Made by a program: the position numbers and the translations under genes. The notes beneath the pieces were generated by a model. That model made no database searches. It saw nothing but the letters and a program-made list of their open reading frames with translations, and was not told where the DNA came from. DNA of 64,000 nt from Ichthyophis bannanicus (lineage: Eukaryota; Chordata; Amphibia; Gymnophiona; Ichthyophiidae). Shown here piece by piece: positions 32,701-44,700 of this stretch; within the stretch, counting starts at the first letter, position 1, and each line of letters opens with the position of its first letter. Where the stretch lies: positions 114,744,778 through 114,808,777 of the forward strand of contig CM066043.1 in NCBI GenBank assembly GCA_033557465.1. Direction: 5' to 3'.

Positions 32701-35700
32701 TCTCCCCTCCCACCCATACTTCCTCTGCTACCCTCTCCTCCTTCCCTATGATCTCCGAAGAGGAAACCACACTTCTTCTTTCCTTCTCCAAACCCACCAT
32801 CTGTTCCTCTGACCCCATTCCCAACCATCTCCTTCACCCCATCTCCCCCACCGTTGTCCCCTCGATCCCACCTGTCCTAACTATTGACCCATCTCCCTCC
32901 TTCCCTTCATATCTAAACTACTAGAACGAGCAGTCCACGCCGCTGCCTCGACTTCCTCACCTCCCAGGCCCTCCTGGACCCACTACAGTCTGGCTTCTGT
33001 TCCCTACACTCCACTGAAACGGCACTTACAAAAGTCTCCAATGACTTGTTCCTGGCTAAATCTATGGGCCTCTACTCCATCCTCATCCTTCTTGACCTCT
33101 CTGCTACCTTTGACACCGTTGACCACAATCTTCTCCTCAACACCCTCTCTTCGCTTGGTTTCAAGAGCTCCATACTTTCCTGGTTCTCCTCCTACCTCTC
33201 CCATCGCTCCTTCAGTGTATGTTCCGGCGGCTCCTCCTCCTCTCCTACCCCGCTCCATGTTGGTGTACCCCAGGGATCTGTCTTGAGCCCCCTCCTTTTT
33301 TCTCTATACCCAAGCCCTTGGTGCGCTTAACTCCTCCCATGGCTTTCAGTACCATCTCTATGCTGATGATTCCCAAATCTACCTCTCTACACCTCATATC
33401 TCTCCAGCAATCCAGTCCAAGATCTCTGCCTGCCTTTCTGACATCGCTGCATGGATGTCTCATCGCCGATTGAAATTAAACATGGCCAAGACTGAACTCC
33501 TTGTCTTCCCCCCCCCCCCCCAACTCTTCCCCTCCCCCGTCTGTGTGGATGGATCCACTATCCTTCGTGTTCCCTCGGCCTGCAATCTGGGGGTTATATT
33601 TGGCACCTCCCTCTCCTTCTCTGCACATATCCAGCTCATAGCTAAGACCTGCTGCTTCTCTCTCTACATCAGCAAGATCCGTCCTTTCCTTTCTGAACAC
33701 ACTACCAAAACGCTTGTCCACTCCTTGATCTCCTCTCACCTCGACTGCTGCAACCTACTCCTTGCTGGTTTCCCCGTGAGCCATCTCCTTCCCTTTCAAT
33801 CTATGCAAAATTACAGGGCTCGACTAATCTTCCACCAACCCTGCCATGCCCACATTACTCCTCTTCTCAAGTTGCTTCACTGGCTCCCAATCCAATTCTG
33901 CATCCAATTCAAACTTCTCCTACTGACCTATAAATGCATCCACTCTACGGCCCCTCAATACCTCTCATCTCTCCTTACATCCCCTCTCGGGAACTTCAAT
34001 CTGCTAGCAAATTACTATTATCTAGGCCGTTCACTCGCACCGCTAACTCCCGACTTTGCTCCTTTCACCTTGCCGCGCCTTATGCCTGGAACAGCCTACC
34101 TGTGTCTATACGCCAGGCACCCTTCCTGGCCCTCTTCAAAACCAGGTTGAAGACCCACCTCTTCACTGTTGCGTTCAGATCCTAACTTCTATCCTCATCT
34201 TAAACCTAACTCCGTCAATTTTCATGACCAAATTGTGAAGAGCATACTGTGCCTTGTACCTTTTTGACTAATACCCTGTATTATTGCGCCTAGATTGTAA
34301 GCTCTGACGAGCAGGGAGTGTCTCTTGTATGTTTGACTGTACAGCGCTGCATGCGTGGCGCTATGTAAGTTCTAAATAGTAGTAGTAGTAGTAGACAGTG
34401 ATGGCTGGTAAAATCGTAAACTCTCAGAAATCGGTAACAGCCGTTGTAATTGCAGAACTTTGCTTACCAGAATGAGTAGCTTCACTTTTTCTTCCTGCAG
34501 AGGGAGCCAGTGCAGTTTTATTAACATAGGAGGTTTCTGTTCCCTATAAGCAACAACCACAATCACTTGTGCAGCAGAACCTGCAACTGGAAAGCTTTAA
34601 CTATGCAGGCTGGTAGAGCAATCAGAAGCGACTTACAAGAGTCTGCAGCAGATACTACTAGAGCTTATACAAGTATCTGTACAGCTTCAGTGGTGAGAAA
34701 TCACCTCGACTCACAAAGTAAATCTTAACTGTGCTCCAAAACTCAAGTCCTCACTGCAATCTGCCCCTATAACAGTGCTTTTCAAACTTTTCTCTCATAT
34801 GACCCCATTTTAACAGCTGAAAATTTGCATGACCTCAGATGATGATGATGATGATGATGAAATCAAAACAGCAGGTCTTCAGCCTCCCTCCACTCATCTA
34901 AAGCAGAAACCAGCAGTAACGGCAGCAGCCAGCATAGGATCCCCCTAGTGTCAGTGTGTGCTTAGACCCCAGTACTTAGCACAGGTTTCCAGTCTAATAG
35001 GAAACTTACCGGGGGGGTGGGGGGGGGGGGGCACAGGCCTATGAATGTTCACTGCTTCACAGGCTCATGCTGACTGGCGAGTACCACTACTTGGGCTTTC
35101 GCTGCGACCTAAGCCAGAGAGAAGGGCCATGTTTCTGTAACCCCAAGTTTGGGAATCACTGTCCCAAATACATCAATCCTTTTACGTCACTTGTATATTT
35201 TCATCACCGACTGATAGTCTTTATGCCCTCACAATCTAAAGTTCTGGTAATAATCACTGCCTGAGAGGTGTTTTTTTTTTAATAAAGTGTTAAACCTACT
35301 GGGGGTGGAGATAATCAGTGGTGGTGACCAGTGATGTTAAAGTGTCTGGCTGAAACTGCTTTACATTAAAAGTCAATATTCAATGCTAGGCTCACATCTG
35401 GCCACCGGCATTAAATATCTGGGGTTGATTTGGATAGCAATTTAGCTAACTAGTCAGTGGCGATATTCAGCCACTGGCCAGCTAACTGAACTGGCTAAAG
35501 TTAGGCCAGCCTTTAAAGTGCCTAACTTTAGCGGTTTAGGATAACCGATTAGTGACTAAATATAGGCATTAACCAGTTATCCTCGGATGTCGCACCCAGA
35601 ACACCCCAACACTAGCATCGGGGCATTCAGTGGCACTAAGCATGTATGCGGGGCTGATAACCGCTTAAATCCCTGAATATTCCCCCCCCACCCCCCCCCA

Positions 35701-38700
35701 CACACACACACACACTCACTCTTTTCAACCTGGTGGAACCTACTTCCATTTGCTCAGTAGCTAAAATCATAGCTTCCTTGATTTCATTTGGACATAAGGT
35801 AGGATAGGTCATTTTGGAAGTCCTATTCGTGCTTTGATGTTTGAAAACAGGCACAGGGATGTCTCCAAAGCCAATTTAGAAGCCGGCTCTGGGGACGTCC
35901 CCAGCATGAGAACATCCAAGTTTGAACAAGGGCATGGGTGAGGCATGGCTGGAGTGCTCCCATGAACCTGGACGTCCCCAACTGATCTCAGAAACGCCAC
36001 CGACGTCTGCTGTCGCGTCCAAGTTTAGACCTGTTCCGGGCATAAACGGGTAACTGAAAAGTGCTCGTTTTAGCTGGAAAACATCCACAGGATATAGAGA
36101 AGAAAGCATTCCCATCATCTCCAGCACTCTGCACAATGTCAATGATAGCGGCTAAATCAGATTCTAATGCTAACAACCAACTATCGAGTGTGGAAACAAG
36201 TTTCCATAATTCAATTTGATTGAAATCTTTAACCTGGAAAAGAGACGGCTGAGGGGAGATATGATAGAAGTCTATAAATTAATGAACGGAGTGGAACGGG
36301 TAAACGTAGATCGATTGTTTACCTTATCAGAATATAGAAAGACTAGGGGACATGCAATGAAGCTACAGGGTAAACTATTTAAGACTAATAAAAGAAAATA
36401 TTTTTTCACTCAACGTGTAATCAAACTCTGGAATTTGTTACCGGAGGATGTAGTAAAGGCTGTTAGTGTAGCTGGGTTTAAAAAAGGTTTGGACAAGTTC
36501 CTGGAGGAAAGGTCCATAAACCATTATTAAGAAGGGACCCAGGATATCAATGCTTGAACCAATACAAGCATTGTGGAACCTGTGTCCCTTGGGGAAACTG
36601 CTATGCTAGGTACGTATGACCTAGATTGGCCACTGTTGGAAACAGAATACTGGGCTTGATGGACCTTGGTCTGACCCAGTATGGCATATCTTATGTTCTT
36701 ATGTTCTTATGATGTATACAAAACATCCTTGTTGGGTGATGTGAATCATTGAAATGACAATGAACTATTTTTTACCCCTAGAACTTGAAACAAACAAATT
36801 CAAAATTGTTTAAATATGCCACCATTTCCAAAAGGATCACGTCCAGGCTTGAAGATCCATCTTGCAATGATTGATTGATTAAATAGTAGCAAAGGTTTAG
36901 CTAAAAAGTTAAAACTCCCAATGCAGCCCCTCAGGTCTAAACATTTGCCCATTCAAGTTCTGGTGTGAAACACAACAAGGTATACACATAACTAGGATTA
37001 TTTTCCAGAGCAGTTTCTCCAAATGGGTTCGGTTTTGTGCACACCATGATAGTCATGAACCTCACTTCTCAGTCTCTCAAATTTACTGCTAATGCTTGGC
37101 GTAATACTTGCATTGTGCCAAAGAGAGCTTCCTTCTGGAGTTCGTAAGACGCTGCATGTATGGGTAGTTTGTCAAGAAGTGCTTGGAAATTCTTCTTTAT
37201 CAAGCCTGTCGCTCCCAATACTATGGGAAATATTTCTGCATCTTTCTGCCACATTTTCTTGGTACTTGAGGATCTTCTCCCTCTCCACACGATTCACAGA
37301 ATATTCACTTGGAACCAACACCTCTATTATCAGTGCCGTTCTGGTGTTTTTTCTCCTTTACCACTATGTTGGGTTTCCTCACGTCCAATTTCTTATCCGT
37401 CGGCATGGGAATGTCCCAGGTGAACATAACCTCTTCAATCTCTGTAATTCTCTTAGGGTCATGATCCTAGTGTTTTTCAGGGATAGTGATGCTGTAGTGT
37501 TTAAAGAGTTTCCAATGGATGAGGCGTGCTACTTTGCTGTGCCTTTTGTATAGAAATTTTCCACCATCAGAACGTCACAGCCATAAGGTGAGTCATTGTT
37601 TCCAGGTCTGTCTTACAGAATCAGCATATGTCCAGTATGCCAGTTTTTTCAATGCTCGCTGTAAACCATCTTGTTCGTAATTTGCTGTCCTGGGCTGCAA
37701 CTATCAATCTCAGTTCATCTCTCCTTAAACACTCATATGTCCATTCTTGATCGACAAAGAGTTCCTGGAAGTAGCACTTTGTATTTCCCACTGTATTTGT
37801 GCATTTACCACTTGATTTTCCTGGTTTGCTGATCTAATTCTTTGAAGAGTTTTTTCTCTTGTTTTGCAAATTCTGTTGCTTCTTTTCCTCTGTGTGCTTG
37901 TGGATTCTCTCTCATTCCTTCTTGTCTACTGCTACTACTACTATTAATCACTTATATTGTGCTACAAGACTTACACAGCACTGTACATATACATGTCGAA
38001 AAACGGTCCTGCTCTTTAGAGCTTACAGTCTAGTCGATGGAATGCTAATCCAAGTTTAACAACGGAGACAGACTGTAGACATTTACTTTCATATTTCAGC
38101 ACTTTTTGCATACTTGGGTCCAATGATGCTGTTAGGTAGGCCTGGAGGCTTATGACAATAGCTCTATATGGTTAAATCAATCTCTGTAAGTCCTAGCCCT
38201 TCTTCAGCTTTAGGAATGTACAATCTTGACATAGACTGATTCTTGTAAATTACCTCCTGGGCATGGAGGATTTGTCTTGTCTGCACATCCAGTTTTTCAA
38301 GATCTTTAAGAGGACAATCTATAATACCAAAGCTGTGTGGCAGTACAGAAATTGCCAGCCGATTGATGGTTTGTATCTTATTCCATGATTTTAAGGCACT
38401 TTTCATTAACCCTCTATAGTATTCTTTACTGATCTTGTCTCAGTAATTTCTGCTCGAGTGCCGTTCCTTTATCTACTCCAAGATATTTATAAACACCTTC
38501 CTATTCAAGTTCCTTGATGTCACAGCCCTCAGCCAGTAAGATGTTTTCCCATTTTGTTCTATTTTACTCTAAATAAAGTTGCCTTAGTACATTTGTCTAG
38601 GCCAAAAGTCATCCTGATGTCATCAGAAAAGCTTTTCACTACACAGAGTTCTGCTAGCTGTTGGTCACTGGAAGCCTCTGGGAAGCTTCAGGATTTGGGC

Positions 38701-41700
38701 CAAATCTGTATCCCAAAGAGTTAATAAAAAGTATTTATTGAATTAAGCACCATACAAAATAAAAGTGGCAACAGGGATTCTCCCTGAAATATTCCTCGCA
38801 TGATGTACTGACCATCTTCATATTTCAAAAATAGGGTAGTTTGCCACACTATCATGGCGAACTTAATGTACTCTATCAAACCAGGATTTATCTTGTACAT
38901 CTCAAGGCCATTTATTATCCAAGAGTGTGGGATGCTAATCAAAAGCTTTCTTATAATCAATCCATGCTATATCAAGATTTCTGCTTTTCATAGCGCTGGC
39001 CATGATGGCTTTATTTAACATTAACTGGTCTTTGGTTTCATATGCTCCTCTCTTATTGCCCTTTTGCCACGATGTTATTGGAGTCAATACGATCATATAT
39101 TCTGTCTGCATCTATTGCAGTGAACAGCTTATAAATTGTAGGTAGACAAGTTATTGGTCTGTAATTTTAGAATGTGGCTTGGGGCCCCTCCTTTCAAAGG
39201 AGAAATAATCTTCCTGTTATAAGCCATTGTGGTGGTAAGTTTTCAAAAAAACAATCAGCCAATTTGCCAGGTCTTGGTGGAGTGATATTAACAGTTTGAG
39301 CCAAAGGTTGGTCACTCCATCTGGGTCAGGGCTCTTCCAGGTTACGGCTCATTTTAACCTGCTTTCCAGCTCTTTTGTTGTTACAACAGGCCATTCCATA
39401 GGTTTGATGTTTCTAAACGTTCCTGTATACAGGGTAACCATTCTGCTTCTTGATTGTACTCTATGTGGTCTTCCTATAGGCTTCTCCAGAAGGTTTCCGT
39501 TTCTGCTTTGTTTGGTGGTGTTTTTACCATCTTGATGCTCTTTTCCAATTCCCTGTAGAACTGTTTTGGGTTGTCTCTGAATAGTTTATTTTGATATCTA
39601 TCTTTCCTGTTTTCTTCACATCTTTGCAGTTTTTGTGCTTCTGCTGCCACTTCCAATTTATTGTTGGAACATATAAATTTCAGGCCTTCTTCTGTTAATG
39701 CAGCATGCTTCAGCTTGATGTCTGGGATCTTCCTCAATATCTTAGACTGGTATCTAAAAAGATTACATTCAATCAGGGACGCCTCCACAAGGAGTGATTA
39801 CATTTTTCCTTCAATGAGCTTTTTCCAAGGAGGAATCAATACTGTTCTCTTTCTTCTGACCCTGCACTTTAGTTGGTAGTATTTTTGCAGTAATAATTTT
39901 AGCTACACAATAATGTATTTGATTTATTTCAGTGATGTCAATAAATTATCCCTTTATACAAGATACAGCCTTGTTCCTCTTAATCATCATAAAATTTAAC
40001 ACCTAAGGTTAAAAGTAACTTGGGTAATCTTTCCCTTGCCTGGAACCCAGCATATTAATCTTTTTCCACATGGACTAGGTGTTCGATCTTGAATTCCTCC
40101 ACCTCTGGGTCTCTCTCCTCCCTTTCTTCCTCCTCATTTGATTTGTTGACCTGTTCTTTATTCACTTCACTCTCCTGAAATTCCAGATCTCTAAAGATCA
40201 CCCCCCTCCCCCTTAACTGCGCTTTCTTTTTCTGTGTATTCCTTTCTTCTGGTACTCTCACCTAGGTCTCCTCCTCCTGCCTGTATTTCTTTTTCCACTG
40301 AAGCCCTTAGTTACTTCAAGATGTTATCATTCACATACTACTTTATTTTGATCTGTGAAATGATGGGGGAGTTCATCAGCTATTTACTGAAAATCCAGAT
40401 ACACTATAATCCATCCTTTACCCTTATCCCTATGTTAGCCTATAAACATTCTAACAGATTGGTAAGGCAGGCCTTGCGAGCAGGGATTTTGCAAAGTCAG
40501 ATCCCCACCCACCCCACATAGGCCTATTGCCCCTCATACAATCACGTACACTTTACAGTCTATCCACACCACATTGCCACAGAAAAGAAATAAAGCCCCA
40601 TGTTCCCTCATCAGAATCCACACACAAGCACCTAGCACTACCCCACCATAGATTCATACACACTCAATACAACCCCAAATGTGTTCTAACACACGATCAG
40701 CCCGCAACAAAATACAAATCCTGTCTAACCACCTCAAAGACCATGTTTCTCACAGAGTCATGGTTCTCAGACACTGATAATGTCCTCATAAACCAGCTCA
40801 CATCCCCCCAGCACCATCTATTCAACTGTTCCGGGTCCAACTAGAGAGGAGGAGGTGTCTTCATGCTCGCCAAACAAAACTTGAGCTTCCACACCTCCAC
40901 ATCGTACTCAAAGGGTGGCATGGATACAATAATAATTACCAACAAACACCTAACATTCTGCCTGACACATAGATCCCCCAATGCCAGTACAGAAGAGCTG
41001 CCAACCCTCCTTGACATCTCTGCACCCGCAACAATCAACTCATCTTACTTGGAGACCTAAACCGTACCTCAGTCAACCCCAGGATCACCAAAACATTCAC
41101 AGAGGCAATGGAAGCCCACAACTATGCACAAATAGGGGACAAGCCAATGCACTCAATCGGAAATGCCTTAGAACTTATCTTCACCCCACTACACATGTAC
41201 AACCACAACAACCCACTATCTCCTACAATAACCACAGTACCCTGATCAGACCACACTCATCAGCTTCCACATACCTAACAATCCCAACTCATACACAGAC
41301 TCAATACCACCAAACCCCCCGCCTAGATTCCATCAACTGGATAAGGAGACTTTCACACAACAAGTTATACCCAAGTCTGACTGAAACACCAACAACCTTG
41401 AAGCACTAATCTGCAGCTGGAATTTGACCATAAGCAATTATACTACCAAACCACATGCCAGAACCACCACCCACAAGGCTTGCGCCAAAGCATCGTGGTA
41501 TTCCAGAGACCTAAAAGAAGGCGAAGGCAAATGCAAACTCTGCTAACTAGAAAGCTGGCGATGTGCAAAGATCTCAGATGACGTCCACAAATATATGGCA
41601 TAACTACACCAATACCAGACCTCGGTAAACAACAAAAAGAGAGAATATCACACTCATTTCATCCTCAAATCTCTTAATCGCCCCAGAGAATTATTCGATA

Positions 41701-44700
41701 TAGTGAAATCCTTAATGAGGATCCCTCCCAAGAGGCCTTGGGCAGCGACCTCCCTTTATAGATACTAGCCAGTCACTTCCAAAACTTATCCAGCACTGCA
41801 GGAATCCAACTAACAATGGCAACAGAAGAGGACAACGGACCCCCTACCCACCTTGCATTCCTTCGCACCCATATCTCTAGGTCACCTACAAGCAAGCATT
41901 AAGAACCTCAACACAACCACATTCCCCCTGGACCCATGTCCCACCAGCTGGATTAAAGCTGCCAAACACAACCTGCTACCCATCATACACACAACTCTCA
42001 TCACACAAGCCTACATGCCACATGAACTAAAGATATCCCAATCATCCACCCAATAAAAAGAACCCTATACTGGACACTACCCAGCTCATACAGACCCATC
42101 GCGAGCCTTCCTATCCTTGATAAAATCATTGAGAAGACTGTCTTACTCCAGTTCCAACAGCACATCAAGGCACATGCCCCACTTGACCATCACCAGTAGT
42201 TTCAGGTCCAACTAAGGCATTGAAATCTTACTCACTGCGCTCATGGACACCTTCAAAGGCACCGAGAAACTACGCCAGGGCTTCCTACTCATTTTCTTGA
42301 ACATCAAAGCTGCCTTTGACTCCATACCACACAACCTACTGCAAAAATGCCTACAATACTATACTAAAATGATTCCAGTCATACCTGACTGTTTTCAATC
42401 AGTAAGTCAATGAAAGGTTATACCTCCACACCATCCGCGCAGTAAAAACAAGTCCCCCAAGGATCAGTCCTCTCATCTTCCTACTACCCGTCTGCAAGAT
42501 AATACAATCTCACAGTACACTCTACCACATGAACAGCTGGGTGGCGGATGAACACTTGACAACAGATGCTGCCATCTGAAAATAGGGATACAGTGGAAGG
42601 AACGGCAGGATGGCGGGGGTGGGGAGGGAGGGTAGACCACACCACCTGATGTTGAAGGGAGGAAGTGTGCACTCCCTACACACTTGGCCAGTGCTTAAGC
42701 TCTTTTCTATTGTCCTCATTAGGCGCTGCTTTCCATTTTTTAAAGGACACTTTCTGACTTTGTTAACCTTTCACAGCACCCTTTAGCCATGCAGGCAGAT
42801 GTTTGCTCTTCTATCCACCCTAAGCTGCATAAGACAAAAGGTATCACCAGCGACACAAACAGAACAAGTGCTTCTGACCTAAACTATGTAAGGCAGCAAG
42901 CATTACTCACCTGTGCCAGAACTGCCGGCTGGGCCACACTGTCTTCCAGCCACGGTTCTTTCTTGCCAGTGCCATGCGCTCCAGATTGCGCGGGTTGCGG
43001 TTTACAAAATGCGGACTCACCACCTCATTCTCGCTTGTGTCCACTTTCTCTTTAGGATGCTGCTGTACATTAGCCACAGCTGCCAGGAAGCGAACTTATA
43101 AGAAAAAAAAAAGAGGGAAAACAGAAATTCTATAAAAGTCAAATCCCCGTAGGATTTGGTGAATTTATACTGTAGAGCAGGGCTTTGAGACTCAGCCCTC
43201 GGAACACATCTAACTAGTTGGATTTTCAGGATAACCACAATGAATATGCACGAGAGAGATCTGCAAATAGTAGAGACAGTGCATACAGATCTCTCTCATG
43301 CATGTTCATTGTGGTTTTCCTGAAAACCTGACTGGCTAGGTGTGTCCCGAGGACTGGGTTCAGAACCCCTGCTGTAGAAGCAGAGCTCCAGTTTCTCACT
43401 CAAAACAACACTGTGTATGTTAAACCCCTGTGTGTTGGGCATTATACAGTGAATACTTTTTTGTTTTTTTTCTCAAGAGGGCTACTAGATAACTTCAGTC
43501 CTGGTTTTATCTTCACAAGATCTAAGGACTTGAAGGTCTGCTCTAAAGTAAATGAGATTTACAAACCCTTGTGCAGAGCAGAACAAGGATCTCACAACAG
43601 ATGATACCATTCTACATCTAATGCAGTCTACGGCTGTTACTGAGGCAATAGTAGAGAATCTGATGGCTAATAACTATAAGACCCATCTAGTCTGGTGCTA
43701 TAGACCCTTCACTTCTCCGTAGCTGAAAATCTAGTGTGCTTATCGCAGGCTTCTATGAATTCTGTTGTTCCACCACCTCCCCTGGAAAGCAAAGTTGCAT
43801 ATTTGTAACAGATGTTCTCCGGAAACAGTAAGGGAATGCAGACACTTTTTCAGGTGATGTTCCTCAGGTGGAATCAGTATGTACCGTGCTCTTCCCAAGC
43901 TCAAGGAATATCTCCATCCTTTTCTTTCCCTAAGCTTGCACATATGTGGTCCCCTTAAGGACAATTCCTCCTCCACTTGGCTTTGGTCTGTCCCTAAGCT
44001 GGAGACCCTACAGATATATGCAGGGGGATGGCAGAGGAGGCTGTATTTCCCTGCTGTCCAATGAGAAAAGGAATTACCTCAAATACTTAAACTAACTAGA
44101 ATGAATACTATGTGAATGAGCAAGACAGGACCTAGCCCACACATACACACCTTATTCCATCTCAAACCCCTAAATAGTCTTCAGCTTCTCCCCACACACA
44201 CTAACACTGCCCGTCCCATCTCTCAGCTCCTACTATAGAGGTATTTGACCTCTCTTCCAAATACACCATTCTTCTCCTGCCTCTAGGCCCAAACACCCAG
44301 GCAGGGCCAGCTCAAGGTCTTTGGCACCTTAGGTGAACCTTTAGCCATACATTCCCATACCTCCCCCAAAGTCAATCATCTCCCCCTCCTTTGCATTGCC
44401 AGTGCAGCCTCCCCCCTTCCTTGCTTATTCATGCTGCTGTTATGCCACATGTTGCTCCTGGTGGATGCCTAGTCTGCCTAGTGGTAGAACCAGCCCTGCA
44501 CACAGGTTCACCCTGCTAATGGAAAAAGAAAAGCCCCTAAAATGATTACATGGCCTTATCATTAGGGTTAATAATGGTGGTAGCAACAGGGCCTTTATGT
44601 AAAAGTAACAACCTCTAGGGCAACTATAAATCATGGCTTAACAATCTCTCTTCCCCTCAATTATCCACCCTCCCAAGGTGGCCAGCATCTCCCACCCATA

